This document shows, one piece after another, positions 8,324-17,458 of a stretch of DNA of 64,000 nucleotides. How positions within the stretch are numbered: position 1 is the stretch's first letter; each line of letters opens with the position of its first letter. The translations under genes were made by a program, and so were the position numbers. Below the pieces are notes generated by a model. That model was given only the letters and a program-made list of their open reading frames with translations, was not told where the DNA came from and searched no databases. Source of the stretch: Sulfobacillus thermosulfidooxidans DSM 9293 (GTDB lineage Bacteria > Bacillota > Sulfobacillia > Sulfobacillales > Sulfobacillaceae); the NCBI RefSeq assembly GCF_900176145.1, contig NZ_FWWY01000001.1, forward strand, positions 749,517 through 813,516, given 5' to 3'.

Positions 8324-8746
8324 TTACGAATCTTCTAAACGTTCAATGAGCGCTAACAACGTTTTTAAATCCTCTTCCGACATCCGCAAAAACAATTGAC
8401 GCAAAAATTCTCGCCGGTGTTGATGCAAATTTTCGACCTGCGCTCTGCCCGTCGGCGATAACCGGACCGTAACAACACGCCGGTCCAGTTCGGACCGCGA
8501 CCGGATCACCAGTTTTTGGTTCACTAATCGGTCAATCATAGCACTCGCACTCGCTAGGGATAATTCCAGTTCCTCCGCTATCTCCCCGACTGTCATGGGT
8601 TCAGAGTCAAATAACAACTTCAGCAAAGAATACTGTCCCAATGTGAGTGTTTCCTGAGACATGCGCTGACGCATACGACGACCGATTCGAGAAAAAATAT
8701 GGTCAAGTCTCTCGATATAGTAATCCCGGTCAGCCAAGTCCTTCAC
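8324..8746 (-). CDS. MarR family transcriptional regulator
   Basis: A 140-residue winged helix-turn-helix protein. The recognition region reads MTVGEIAEELELSLASASAMIDRLV and the wing has the conserved D-x-R signature (ELDRRVV). MarR proteins bind DNA as dimers and are released by small phenolic or drug-like ligands. The start is GTG at 8746 with only a weak AGAAG beside it. It is the first gene of the efflux operon and lies about 35 nt downstream of a promoter embedded in a dyad, so repression of its own operon is likely. Confidence 0.92.
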   Translation of the reverse strand: MKDLADRDYYIERLDHIFSRIGRRMRQRMSQETLTLGQYSLLKLLFDSEPMTVGEIAEELELSLASASAMIDRLVNQKLVIRSRSELDRRVVTVRLSPTGRAQVENLHQHRREFLRQLFLRMSEEDLKTLLALIERLEDS

Positions 8747-8787
8747 CTTCTTGATTATTCGTGATGTTGACTATTAACGATCTGTAA

Positions 8788-8816
8788 TCTTAGTACTAAC
8801 AACTTAAAAAGTCAAG
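8788..8816 (-). promoter_or_regulatory. Promoter of the marR efflux operon
   Basis: TTGACT (8811-8816) and TAAGAT (8788-8793) on the minus strand are exactly 17 bp apart. Transcription should begin about 8781. Confidence 0.8.
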
Positions 8817-8826
8817 TTAGCACTAC
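8793..8826. promoter_or_regulatory. Putative MarR operator dyad
   Basis: AGTACTAAC (8793-8801) and GTTAGCACT (8818-8826) are inverted copies with one mismatch, centred on the promoter spacer, and an inner AACTT/AAGTT pair extends the symmetry. A dimer bound here would cover both the -35 and the -10. The dyad is seen; binding by the neighbouring MarR is inferred. Confidence 0.65.
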
Positions 8827-8852
8827 CAATGAATTTTTAGAAATTTTTCCGG

Positions 8853-9764
8853 TTACCGCTTCACCAGATTTCGTGCAAAGAACAAAAGATTTGCCGGCCT
8901 TTCCGCAATACGGCGGAGATAATAGGCATACCAATCCCGTCCCCAAGGGACATAGACCCGGGTTTGATAGCCCTCGCGTGCGAGATCGCGGAGCACTGAA
9001 TATTTGACGCCATAAAGCATTTGGAATTCGAACTGGTCAGCAGCAATGTGATGATCTTTTACATATCGCAATACATGGCCAATAATGACCTCGTCATGTG
9101 TGGCGACAGCCGTATAATTTCCATGAGACAAACTATATTCGACCAGGCGTACATAATTGTCGTCGACATCGGGCTTTGACGGAAAGGCCACCGACACCGG
9201 TTCCATATATGCACCTTTGACAATTCGTAAGTTTCTACCGACACCGGATAATGTCTTCAAATCATCCATCGTCCGATAGAGATAGGCTTGCAATACGACC
9301 CCAACATTAGCGGGGTATTCCGACCAAATCTCTTGAAATAAATTAAGTGTATCCGTCGTAAACCGGGAATCCTCCATGTCGATACGCACAAAATTTCCAT
9401 AATCATGGGCTTTGGCGACAATTTGCCGGAGATTTTCCCGGGCCATGTCTACGGATAAATTTAGTCCCATCATGGTTAATTTGAGAGAAACATGGGACTG
9501 AACGCCTTCTTGGTGAATCACCTCAAGCATTCGCAGATAACTGTCACGCGCTTGTATCGCCTCTTCGGCTCGGGTTATGGATTCACCTAGATGATCTAAA
9601 GTGGCCCTAATTCCATCACGGTTCAAATCTTTGACCACTTTAATGGCGTCATCCAATTCTGATCCTGCGACAAAGCGACTGGCTCCCAAGCGCATGCCGT
9701 ATTGTTGCATAGCTTGTGAGACCAACCAATTATTGCCCACACCTAAAATAAGCTGCCTAAACAC
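8853..9764 (-). CDS. Proline dehydrogenase
   Basis: A monofunctional, FAD-dependent PRODH of 303 residues that oxidises proline to pyrroline-5-carboxylate at the membrane and passes electrons to quinone. The TIM-barrel motifs are clear: FVRIDMEDSRFT, LRIVKGAYMEP and EFQMLYGVK, with the C-terminal YLRRIAERP carrying substrate-binding arginines. The start is GTG at 9764 after AAGGAGGCG. Only 21 bp separate it from truA, so it is probably read through from the ribosomal and ecf unit. No P5C dehydrogenase gene is in the window. Confidence 0.93.
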   Translation of the reverse strand: MFRQLILGVGNNWLVSQAMQQYGMRLGASRFVAGSELDDAIKVVKDLNRDGIRATLDHLGESITRAEEAIQARDSYLRMLEVIHQEGVQSHVSLKLTMMGLNLSVDMARENLRQIVAKAHDYGNFVRIDMEDSRFTTDTLNLFQEIWSEYPANVGVVLQAYLYRTMDDLKTLSGVGRNLRIVKGAYMEPVSVAFPSKPDVDDNYVRLVEYSLSHGNYTAVATHDEVIIGHVLRYVKDHHIAADQFEFQMLYGVKYSVLRDLAREGYQTRVYVPWGRDWYAYYLRRIAERPANLLFFARNLVKR

Positions 9765-9785
9765 AAGACGCCTCCTTGTTCATCC

Positions 9786-10529
9786 TCATGTATTGTCATA
9801 GTCAATGCGTTCTAAGATTAAGCCTTTGGCAGGCGCAACAAACCCGACTTTTGTACTGCGCGGATGTTCAAGGCCGTGCTGAATCAAGGATATATCGCCC
9901 CGTTCCGCACAAAGAATCATAGCGCCAACCAGTCTGCGGACCATATGGTATAAGAATCCATCCGCACCAATATCATAGCGCCAAATATTGCCCTCGTCCT
10001 CCATCGTCCATTTACTTAAAAATACGTGCCGTATGGTCGTTTGGGCTGAAGACCCTTCTGAGCGAAAAGCCCAAAAATCATGCTGTCCCACGATTAAGCG
10101 CGCCGCCTGGTTAAGGGTTACCCACGATAAAGGACGTTCAATTATCGCGACATACCTGGCCGTTCCGGGCCATGGGACAGATGATCCCCGCCATATCCGG
10201 TAACTATAATATTTGGCTTGAGCATCATAGGTAGGCCGAAATGTATCGGGCACCCAATCAACGTGCCGAATGACCAAATCAGATGGCAGTCTTCGATTCA
10301 TCACGGCAACAATTTTTTCAACGGGTACCGCAACTCTTCCGGTCCACACCACAACTTGCCCTCGGGCATGGACCCCAGCGTCGGTTCGACTAGCGCCGTA
10401 AACCGTACCCGGGCCTAAGAGGTGTTGCAAATGATGTTCTAATTCGCCTTGCACGGTACGCCGGTTGGGTTGTTTTTGAAATCCCGCGAAATCTGTCCCG
10501 TCATAGGCGATAAAAAGCCGCAAATACAT
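9786..10529 (-). CDS. truA: tRNA pseudouridine(38-40) synthase
   Basis: TruA converts uridines 38 to 40 of the anticodon arm to pseudouridine. The 247-residue length is normal. The catalytic aspartate is D50 in ASRTDAGVHARGQ, and the N-terminal AYDGTDFAGFQ and later FLYHMVRRLVG motifs are present. It follows ecfT by one base, as in most Firmicutes, and the same transcript probably continues into the proline dehydrogenase gene. Confidence 0.97.
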   Translation of the reverse strand: MYLRLFIAYDGTDFAGFQKQPNRRTVQGELEHHLQHLLGPGTVYGASRTDAGVHARGQVVVWTGRVAVPVEKIVAVMNRRLPSDLVIRHVDWVPDTFRPTYDAQAKYYSYRIWRGSSVPWPGTARYVAIIERPLSWVTLNQAARLIVGQHDFWAFRSEGSSAQTTIRHVFLSKWTMEDEGNIWRYDIGADGFLYHMVRRLVGAMILCAERGDISLIQHGLEHPRSTKVGFVAPAKGLILERIDYDNT

Positions 10530-10530
10530 C

Positions 10531-11223
10531 TTAGATCAACACTTTCCACGTTATTAAGAAAATAACCCAGATTATCATACTGATTATTGTATCCCGTACC
10601 GTCCATGGTGCCACTTGAGGAATAAGATGAGGTCGCCACCCCCTGGCCCAAATGGATTCCGCAATATAATCACTCCGTAAGATACTGATCATAATCAGGG
10701 GTGTCAAAAACCGCAACCTATCCCTCCACTGACCTCTATCGCCGACTAACTGTCGCCGCATGCGGACGTCTGTTGTCACCCGTTTAGCACTCCGTCGCAA
10801 TTCGGGTATATAGCGCATGACCAGTAAGGCCATTAAGGCCATTTGGCCAATAAGGGGTTTCGGACCGATAAATCTTTTCAATGCGTGTTCTAGATAATGG
10901 ATGATGTGGACTGGTGGACGTAACTTCAGTATTGCAAGACTAAAGCTTAAGACAGCACCAAACCGTATACCATCCCAAAAGGCAGAGGGCCATGAGCTAT
11001 GAGGGTTGTTGATGAAAGCCAAGATAGCCCACAAAACGGCGCCTACCACAAGACCCCATTTTTCACGGTAACTCAAAGAAATTCGCAAACCATAATAACC
11101 TACCGTAAGCAGAACGATCTCCACGACCAGCAGCCAAAGTTGGTGGGTAGCAAAAAGGATGATAACGCCGAGTAATAGTGCTTGCAGCAGGACTAGTGGA
11201 TTTAAGGATGCTGCAATCGCCAT
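10531..11223 (-). CDS. ecfT: ECF transporter transmembrane subunit EcfT
   Basis: The T component couples two ATPases to exchangeable vitamin- or metal-binding S components. I use the ATG at 11223 (230 residues), which has GAGGTGG upstream and a hydrophobic N-terminus; the longer frame runs far into ecfA. About five membrane segments are visible, and a cytoplasmic coupling region contains VTTDVRMRRQLVGDR, a variant of the usual Ala-Arg-Gly signatures; WARGWRP appears nearer the end. The start overlaps the upstream ATPase gene by 22 bp. Confidence 0.88.
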   Translation of the reverse strand: MAIAASLNPLVLLQALLLGVIILFATHQLWLLVVEIVLLTVGYYGLRISLSYREKWGLVVGAVLWAILAFINNPHSSWPSAFWDGIRFGAVLSFSLAILKLRPPVHIIHYLEHALKRFIGPKPLIGQMALMALLVMRYIPELRRSAKRVTTDVRMRRQLVGDRGQWRDRLRFLTPLIMISILRSDYIAESIWARGWRPHLIPQVAPWTVRDTIISMIIWVIFLITWKVLI

Positions 11224-11972
11224 AATCTGACCACCTCTTCTCGCGCCCTTTGAGAATTGATCCATGCGCGTGGGGATACGGGCGCATGACGTGTCAGGAG
11301 ATCGCGCCATAACAGCTCCAAAGGATTCGTGGTGGGCAAAGAATGCGCATACCATAACTGACCGAGGTCGTCCGGTTGGGATTTTAAAACGTTCTCACAC
11401 CAAAATCCGCTGGCAATAAAGGACAACATCCACGGCCAATCATGACTGATAAGTAAGGTCAAACGAGCGAACTCCTGGCTTTTAAGCCACAAGGTTAATT
11501 CATTCTTCCACCATCCATCGAGTCCTTCTGTCGGTTCGTCTAACAATAAAATATCGGGGTCTAGCAGATCGTATATGGCTAAAATCACCCGTCGTTTCTG
11601 GCCTGTACTTAATGTCCACGGCGATTGATTCCACAAAGGCTTGAGATCCCAGCGCTTGATGACCGCATCGAGTTTGCTCATAAAAGTCGGGTCTTGTTGC
11701 GTGACGCGTTTAAAGGGCCACAGGACTTCTTCTTTGACTGTGGTCTCGGTTAATTGATGCTCTGGATGTTGCATGACATACCCGATGCGTGCGGTGTTCC
11801 TCGTCACCGATCCGGTTAGGGGTTTTAAGGCGCCCATTAAGAGCGAAAAAAATTGGCTCTTTCCAGAACCATTCGGGCCCACCACCGCGAATAAGCCTTT
11901 TTCTGGGGCAGACCACAAGGGTATGCGCAGTTGTGAATAGGGAAGAATGACATCATGGACTACGATCGCCAT
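11202..11972 (-). CDS. ECF transporter ATPase (second)
   Basis: An ABC ATPase of 256 residues. Walker A is GPNGSGKSQ, in which the residue after GKS is Gln instead of the usual Thr. The signature motif is LSTGQ, Walker B is ILLLDEP, and the switch histidine is in LISHDW. Sequence order suggests the EcfA2 role, paired with the ATPase encoded just upstream, with which it overlaps by 13 bp. Confidence 0.9.
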   Translation of the reverse strand: MAIVVHDVILPYSQLRIPLWSAPEKGLFAVVGPNGSGKSQFFSLLMGALKPLTGSVTRNTARIGYVMQHPEHQLTETTVKEEVLWPFKRVTQQDPTFMSKLDAVIKRWDLKPLWNQSPWTLSTGQKRRVILAIYDLLDPDILLLDEPTEGLDGWWKNELTLWLKSQEFARLTLLISHDWPWMLSFIASGFWCENVLKSQPDDLGQLWYAHSLPTTNPLELLWRDLLTRHAPVSPRAWINSQRAREEVVRLWRLQHP

Positions 11973-12736
11973 AAATATTGACTCACTTCTTTAATGTCCC
12001 ACATATCCAGATCTTGGCGGCCTGTCAAACTCTTCATCTCTTCCACAAACCCTCTCCACTCATCGGCCAGACGGGTCGCTAACGCCTGGTAGTTCATTTC
12101 ATGTACGGTTCCGTCCTCAATCCAAAGATAGCGATCTGCAAGCTGCGCCCACTGGGCATCATGGCTAATAATAAACAGTGTGAGCCCACGGCGTTTTACG
12201 TGGCGCAAGATATCAAAGATTTGTTGTTTTCCCCATCCGTCGAGCATTGTCTCGGGTTCATCGGCCACCACAATTCGGGCATTTTGGGCCAATATCCCGG
12301 CGACAGCAGCCCGGTGCAATTCGCCACCAGACAACGTCTCCGCAGCACGGTGGCGAAGACGTTCCAATTGTGTTGCCTCTAAGGCCCGGTTCGTCCGTTC
12401 CTGGGCTTCTTGGTGTGTCGACGCATGCCATAGTGCACTAAGCCCCACATCATCTTCTACGGTTATTCCAACCACTTGATGTTCTGGCTCTTGTTGCAAC
12501 CATCCGACATAATCACGAGGCCATTTGTCCCGCGGGGTCCCGTCCGCTAGTCTCAAGGTTCCACGAAACGGCGCAATAATACCCGCCATTACGCGCGCGA
12601 AGGTAGTTTTACCGCCACCATTCGGACCCGAAATAAAAACGCACTCACCCCCGCGAACCGTCAAGTCCACGGGGCCAAGTGCGTTGCTCTTTTGCGTATC
12701 ATATCGAACCACAACGTGGTCAAATATGACATCCAT
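11960..12736 (-). CDS. ECF transporter ATPase (first)
   Basis: An ABC ATPase of 258 residues with Walker A GPNGGGKTT, signature LSGGE, Walker B IVVADEP and switch region ISHDAQW. It begins right after rplQ, the normal Firmicutes location, and corresponds in position to EcfA1. The vitamin or metal transported depends on S components encoded elsewhere. Confidence 0.92.
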   Translation of the reverse strand: MDVIFDHVVVRYDTQKSNALGPVDLTVRGGECVFISGPNGGGKTTFARVMAGIIAPFRGTLRLADGTPRDKWPRDYVGWLQQEPEHQVVGITVEDDVGLSALWHASTHQEAQERTNRALEATQLERLRHRAAETLSGGELHRAAVAGILAQNARIVVADEPETMLDGWGKQQIFDILRHVKRRGLTLFIISHDAQWAQLADRYLWIEDGTVHEMNYQALATRLADEWRGFVEEMKSLTGRQDLDMWDIKEVSQYLWRS

Positions 12737-12741
12737 CGATG

Positions 12742-13086
12742 TTAAACCAATTCTAAAATTGCCATGGGTGCCGCATCGCCCCGGCGAAAACCCGTGCGCA
12801 TAATGCGGGTATAACCACCGGTGCGGTCCTGGTAGCGGGGGCCAATCGTGGTAAATAATTTGGTCACCACATCTTCATCCAATACATACGCGAGCGCTTG
12901 ACGACGGGCCGCCAAATCGCCCCGTTTGGCTAAGGTAATCATGTGCTCAACAACGCGGTTCACTTCTTTGGCCCGCGTTACGGTGGTTTCAATCCGTTCC
13001 TCGCGCAGAGTAGAAGTCACCAAATTACGGAGCATTGCCCGCCGGTGTCCACCAATGCGCCCTAGTTTCCGATGCATGCCTGGCAT
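12742..13086 (-). CDS. rplQ: 50S ribosomal protein L17
   Basis: 114 residues with the diagnostic MHRKLGR start region followed by [13 protein letters not shown]-like helices and a C-terminal [23 protein letters not shown]. It closes the ribosomal alpha operon after rpoA and sits 5 bp before the first ecf ATPase. Confidence 0.97.
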   Translation of the reverse strand: MPGMHRKLGRIGGHRRAMLRNLVTSTLREERIETTVTRAKEVNRVVEHMITLAKRGDLAARRQALAYVLDEDVVTKLFTTIGPRYQDRTGGYTRIMRTGFRRGDAAPMAILELV

Positions 13087-13107
13087 AAACCGTCTCCTCC
13101 ATAAGAC

Positions 13108-14055
13108 TTACTCATCAGATGGACGCAGGCCTAAACCTAACGCCACTAATTTTTCTTTAACCTCTTCTAAAGACTTCTTCCCCAAGTTGCGCACTTTCAT
13201 CATGTCTTCGTCCGACTTGTTGGTCAATTCTCCGACCGTGTTAATCCCTGCACGTTTGAGACAATTAAACGATCGCACCGACAGATCGAGCTCTTCGATG
13301 GGCATTTCTAACAGGCGATCTCGAGAATCCTCATCGCGTTGAACACCAATTTCTACACCCGAAACCGTATCGGTTAATTCGATAAACAAGCGTAAGTGAT
13401 CTGAAAGGATTTTAGCACCACGAGAGATGGCTTCTTCGGGGCTAAGGGACCCATCCGTCCACACTTCCAAGGTAAGACGGTCGTAGTCAGTAATGTGACC
13501 GACACGAGTATCTTCGACACGCCAGTTGACCTTAGTAACTGGGCTAAAAATCGAGTCGACGGGAATGACACCAATGGCTTGATCGGCACGTTTGTTCTTT
13601 TCAGCGGAAACATAGCCGCGCCCACGTTCGATGGTTAATTCCATTCGTAACGAGTGCCCTTCATCGACATAGGCGATGTGTTGATCGGGTTCTAAAATGT
13701 CTACATCGGCGTCCGCAATGATATCTCCTGCGACCACTTCTCCCGGTCCTTCTTTTTCAATACGAAGGATATGAGGTTCGTCAGACCACAATCGCAACGC
13801 TAAACGTTTCAAGTTCAATATGATGTCTGCGGTATCCTCAAGCACACCGGGAATCACAGAAAACTCATGCAGAACCCCGTCAATGCGCACGGACGTCACA
13901 GCGGTCCCCGGTAATGAGGACAGCAATATCCGCCGCAGTGAATTCCCGAGGGTTATTCCATAACCCCGGTTAAGCGGTTCGACCGTAAATGCTCCATATT
14001 TCGGATCCGACCCATCGTCAATCCGTCGAATTTCTGGTTTTTCAACCTCGGTCAT
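13108..14055 (-). CDS. rpoA: RNA polymerase alpha subunit
   Basis: The assembly platform of RNA polymerase. The ATG at 14055 gives 315 residues and the N-terminus [13 protein letters not shown], which aligns with other alphas; a TTG at 14073 would add six residues. The N-terminal domain has [20 protein letters not shown], and the C-terminal domain has [14 protein letters not shown] and the helix-hairpin-helix [15 protein letters not shown] that contacts UP elements. A short hairpin lies between the G-rich ribosome-binding site and this ATG, which could tune translation. Confidence 0.97.
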   Translation of the reverse strand: MTEVEKPEIRRIDDGSDPKYGAFTVEPLNRGYGITLGNSLRRILLSSLPGTAVTSVRIDGVLHEFSVIPGVLEDTADIILNLKRLALRLWSDEPHILRIEKEGPGEVVAGDIIADADVDILEPDQHIAYVDEGHSLRMELTIERGRGYVSAEKNKRADQAIGVIPVDSIFSPVTKVNWRVEDTRVGHITDYDRLTLEVWTDGSLSPEEAISRGAKILSDHLRLFIELTDTVSGVEIGVQRDEDSRDRLLEMPIEELDLSVRSFNCLKRAGINTVGELTNKSDEDMMKVRNLGKKSLEEVKEKLVALGLGLRPSDE

Positions 14056-14056
14056 A

Positions 14057-14079
14057 TTTTCACTGCCCGCCAAAGGCAG
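14057..14079 (-). promoter_or_regulatory. Hairpin at the rpoA start
   Basis: GCCTGCC and GGCGGGC pair (one G-U) around a TTT loop between a GGGGGG tract and the rpoA ATG. It brings the G-rich tract closer to the start or masks it. Seen in sequence; its effect is inferred. Confidence 0.35.
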
Positions 14080-14106
14080 GCGTCCCCCCTTTCAGATCCC
14101 TATTGA

Positions 14107-14730
14107 CTAACGCGAGTAGTACTCAATAATGAGCTGCTCCTGAACGGGTGTATCAATCTCATCACGGTTTGGCAATCTTACCACGGTTCCACGCCATTGC
14201 TCCCGTTCAACTTCAAGCCACGCTGGTACTGTCCGTGCCGGGGCCTCCAACATCGCTTTAAACCGGGGTTTTTGGCGGCTTCCTTCGCGCACTTCGACGA
14301 CGTCACCGGGTTTAACCGAATATGACGGTATATTCACCCGCCGACCATTCACGGCGAAGTGATTGTGACGTACCAATTGACGGGCTTCGGCTCGTGACGA
14401 CGCAAACCCCATACGATACACCACATTATCCAAGCGACGCTCTAAAAGCTGAAGCAAAAGCTCACCAGTGACACCTTTCTTCGCCGAAGCTTTCTCGAAG
14501 TACCGTGAGAACTGACCCTCCATGATTCCATAGGTCCTACGAGCTTTTTGCTTTTCTCGTAGCTGTACCCCGTACTCAGAAAGTTTACGGCGTCCTTGGC
14601 CATGCTGCCCCGGGGGATACGCGCGTCGTGTCACCGGACATTTATCGGTGTAACACTTGTCCCCTTTTAGATATAATTTAACTCCTTCACGCCGGCACAA
14701 CCGGCAAACTGGTCCTGTATAACGTGCCAT
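14107..14730 (-). CDS. rpsD: 30S ribosomal protein S4
   Basis: A 207-residue primary 16S rRNA-binding protein. The N-terminus has C9, C12, C26 and C31, the zinc-binding (C+) form. The S4 RNA-binding domain includes [27 protein letters not shown]. It belongs to the alpha operon here, between rpsK and rpoA. Confidence 0.98.
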   Translation of the reverse strand: MARYTGPVCRLCRREGVKLYLKGDKCYTDKCPVTRRAYPPGQHGQGRRKLSEYGVQLREKQKARRTYGIMEGQFSRYFEKASAKKGVTGELLLQLLERRLDNVVYRMGFASSRAEARQLVRHNHFAVNGRRVNIPSYSVKPGDVVEVREGSRQKPRFKAMLEAPARTVPAWLEVEREQWRGTVVRLPNRDEIDTPVQEQLIIEYYSR

Positions 14731-14754
14731 ATGGCCGCCTCCTTCCTTTCTTGT

Positions 14755-15150
14755 TTATACTCGTCGCCTTTTTGGCGGTCGGCACCCATTATGAGGAATA
14801 GGTGTGACATCTTTGATCATACTAACTTCAAGACCGGCGGCTTGAAGTGCTCGAATGGCTGCTTCACGTCCCGATCCCGGTCCTTTAACCAGAACCTCAA
14901 CTTCTTTCAGACCGTATTCCATCGCGGCCTTAGCAGCGGTTTCGGCGGCCATTTGAGCGGCAAACGGTGTGCTTTTCCGTGATCCCTTAAAGCCCGCTTG
15001 ACCTGATGATGCCCATGATAAGGCATTGCCTTGAGTATCTGTAATGGTGACAATAGTATTATTAAACGTCGACCGAATGTGGGCCGTTCCACGATCCACG
15101 TGGCGCCTGTCACGGCGACGGGTTTTAGTGCTACGACGACTGCCTGCCAT
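14755..15150 (-). CDS. rpsK: 30S ribosomal protein S11
   Basis: 131 residues. Contains the motif [26 protein letters not shown] and the C-terminal [18 protein letters not shown], typical of the platform protein S11. Neighbours are rpsM upstream and rpsD downstream. Confidence 0.98.
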   Translation of the reverse strand: MAGSRRSTKTRRRDRRHVDRGTAHIRSTFNNTIVTITDTQGNALSWASSGQAGFKGSRKSTPFAAQMAAETAAKAAMEYGLKEVEVLVKGPGSGREAAIRALQAAGLEVSMIKDVTPIPHNGCRPPKRRRV

Positions 15151-15184
15151 ATTTCCTTGCGGTCCCTCCTAAGAAAATTATCGG

Positions 15185-15556
15185 TTACTTCTTGCGTTTC
15201 GCTCCGACGGTGCGACGCGGGCCTTTACGGGTGCGGGCATTGGTTTTAGTTCGTTGCCCTCGCACTGGTAATCCCCGGCGGTGACGAAGACCGCGGTAGG
15301 TACCAATGTCGATTAGCCGTTTGATGTTCATCTGAATTTCCCGGCGCAGATCCCCTTCCACACGGTATTCCCGGTCAACAAGTTCCCGAATGCGGGCTAC
15401 CTCGTCTTCCGTTAAATCGCGAACCCGCGTATCGGGGTCGACTTGTGTCTTAGCGAGAATTTTTCGCGATGCCGACCACCCAATGCCATAGATATACGGC
15501 AGTGCAGCCTCTATCCGCTTATCACGCGGTAAATCAATTCCTGCAATACGTGCCAC
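15185..15556 (-). CDS. rpsM: 30S ribosomal protein S13
   Basis: 123 residues. Starts [16 protein letters not shown] and contains the GIG turn ([14 protein letters not shown]) and the [20 protein letters not shown] tail that contacts the P-site tRNA and the L5 bridge. Confidence 0.98.
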   Translation of the reverse strand: MARIAGIDLPRDKRIEAALPYIYGIGWSASRKILAKTQVDPDTRVRDLTEDEVARIRELVDREYRVEGDLRREIQMNIKRLIDIGTYRGLRHRRGLPVRGQRTKTNARTRKGPRRTVGAKRKK

Positions 15557-15584
15557 CCTTAAGCTCCTCTCTTCTGTTTATTAC

Positions 15585-15698
15585 TTAGCCTTGTGCTTGT
15601 TTGTGCTTGGGATTTTCACAGATGACCAACACACGGCCATGCCGTTTAATCACTTTGCACTTTTCACAAATGGGCTTCACAGATGCTCGTACCTTCAT
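15585..15698 (-). CDS. rpmJ: 50S ribosomal protein L36
   Basis: A 37-residue protein read directly from the sequence between infA and rpsM. It begins [14 protein letters not shown] and ends [10 protein letters not shown]. Zinc ligands C11, C14, C27 and H32 are all present, so this is the C+ form. Length and position are exactly as in other Firmicutes. Confidence 0.97.
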   Translation of the reverse strand: MKVRASVKPICEKCKVIKRHGRVLVICENPKHKQAQG

Positions 15699-15722
15699 CG
15701 CCGCACCTCCTTCGTGGTTCCA

Positions 15723-15941
15723 TCACTTGTACCGATAGGTGATTCGTCCGCGAGTCAGATCGTAGGGCGACAACTGGACCGTGACCTTATCCCCCGGCAA
15801 AATTTTGATAAAATGCATACGAATCTTGCCCGAGATGTGCGCCAGCACCTTATGACCATTCGCTAACTCAACACGAAACATCGCATTTGGCAATGGCTCA
15901 ATGACTGTTCCCTCGACCTCAATCGCGTCTTCTTTTGCCAC
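15723..15941 (-). CDS. infA: Translation initiation factor IF-1
   Basis: A 72-residue OB-fold protein that occupies the ribosomal A site during initiation. Contains [23 protein letters not shown] and ends RGRITYRYK. It follows map after a 105-bp gap, and rpmJ comes next. Confidence 0.98.
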   Translation of the reverse strand: MAKEDAIEVEGTVIEPLPNAMFRVELANGHKVLAHISGKIRMHFIKILPGDKVTVQLSPYDLTRGRITYRYK

Positions 15942-16046
15942 AGCATTCCCTCCTTTTTTAGACTCCGCACCACTATTGCCCTATGTTTCCCAGTAAACTG
16001 GAAAACAAACCTGTTGAATGCATCCGATCTATTATAACGGAATTCG

Positions 16047-16799
16047 TCAATCAATTCGAGTCAATATTTCAGGACCGTGGTCCGTTATAAAAATCGTGTG
16101 TTCAAAATGCGCGGATAATGATCCATCGCGGGTAACCACGGTCCAGCCGTCATCTAACACATCGACATCGTAAGCACCGGCGTTGACCATCGGTTCGATA
16201 GCCAAAGCCAGGCCAGGTTTGAGCAAAATCCCGCGGCCAGCGGGTCCATAATTGGGAACTTGAGGATCTTCATGCATCTGGTGGCCAATACCGTGTCCCA
16301 CATAATCGCGGACAACCGAGAACCCATGCCGTTCCACATGCTCTTGAACTGCATGAGAAATGTCTCCTAAATGACCGCCCGGCTGTGCCGCTTGAATCCC
16401 CGCGTACAAGGATTCCTCCGTCACCCGAAGAAGCAAAGCCGCTCGGTCATCCGGTGGCTCACCAACAAACACCGACAGGGCCGCGTCTCCGACAAATGAA
16501 TCCATGACCGCACCTAAATCGAGACTGACGAGGTCATGTTCTTTTAACCGTCTCGCCCCGGGAATGCCGTGAACGACTTCATGATTGACTGACACACAGA
16601 CACTGGCAGGATAACCATGGTAACCTTTGAAGATGGGCACAGCACCTCGTGCTCGGATTTCCGAATCGGCGATGTGATCGAGTTCCTTGGTGGTAATGCC
16701 GGGACGGACAGCTTTTTTCAGGATCTGCAGGACTTCGGCCACCACGAGACCAGCCTTACGCATCTTTTCTTTATCCCGCATACTCTTGAGTTCAATCAT
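16047..16799 (-). CDS. map: Methionine aminopeptidase, type I
   Basis: Removes the initiator methionine from new proteins. The ATG at 16799 gives 251 residues and overlaps the end of adk by 8 bp. The metal ligands of the pita-bread fold are visible: D in SLDLGAV, D in VGDAALSVF, H in GHGIGHQMHEDP, E in AIEPMVN and E in HFEHTIFI. Confidence 0.97.
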   Translation of the reverse strand: MIELKSMRDKEKMRKAGLVVAEVLQILKKAVRPGITTKELDHIADSEIRARGAVPIFKGYHGYPASVCVSVNHEVVHGIPGARRLKEHDLVSLDLGAVMDSFVGDAALSVFVGEPPDDRAALLLRVTEESLYAGIQAAQPGGHLGDISHAVQEHVERHGFSVVRDYVGHGIGHQMHEDPQVPNYGPAGRGILLKPGLALAIEPMVNAGAYDVDVLDDGWTVVTRDGSLSAHFEHTIFITDHGPEILTRID

Positions 16800-17448
16800 G
16801 CTCTGCCCCCAGCCGGATAATGATATTTTGTGTGACCACATCAACCGGCTCGGTTCCATCAATCTTCACCAACAATCCTCGTTCACGATAAAAATCGATC
16901 AGGGGCGCAGTTTCTTCCATATAAACGTTAAGCCGCGTTTCTACGGTTTCGGGTTGGTCGTCCGGACGCTGTACCAACGTCCCACCACAGACCTCACATA
17001 CACCCTCCACTGCAGGGGGATCAAAGATTACATGGAACGTCGTGCCGCAGGTAGAGCACACCCGTCGTCCGACGAGGCGCTCTACTAATATGTCATGAGG
17101 CACGTCAATGTAAATGACTGCGGTGAGGCTTAATTGTCGCTCGGCAAGCATCCCAGCCAAGGCATCGGCTTGGTGAACATTCCTCGGGAACCCGTCAAGG
17201 ATGAAGCCATTGTGCGTGTCAGCTTGTTGCAAACGGTCGTCCACCATCGCTTCGGTAATGTCATCGGGTACCAGCCGACCTTCTGACATGTAACTCTGGG
17301 CTCGTTTTCCGAGTGGCGTTCCTTCACTTAAGTTGCGCCTGAAAATGTCCCCGGTGGATATATGCGGAATCGAATAGTATTCTGCCAGGCGCTTTGCCTG
17401 GGTACCTTTACCCGCCCCAGGTGCCCCTAACAGGACCAAGTTGATCAC
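16792..17448 (-). CDS. adk: Adenylate kinase
   Basis: Interconverts ATP plus AMP and two ADP. I start at the GTG at 17448 (218 residues), since GAGGTGG is placed just before it and the N-terminus then reads MINLVLLGAPGAGKGTQ. The P-loop is GAPGAGKGT. The LID carries four cysteines (CSTC and CEVC), the zinc-binding form typical of Gram-positive bacteria. The gene starts directly after secY in the spc operon. Confidence 0.97.
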   Translation of the reverse strand: MINLVLLGAPGAGKGTQAKRLAEYYSIPHISTGDIFRRNLSEGTPLGKRAQSYMSEGRLVPDDITEAMVDDRLQQADTHNGFILDGFPRNVHQADALAGMLAERQLSLTAVIYIDVPHDILVERLVGRRVCSTCGTTFHVIFDPPAVEGVCEVCGGTLVQRPDDQPETVETRLNVYMEETAPLIDFYRERGLLVKIDGTEPVDVVTQNIIIRLGAEHD

Positions 17449-17458
17449 CGGTACCACC

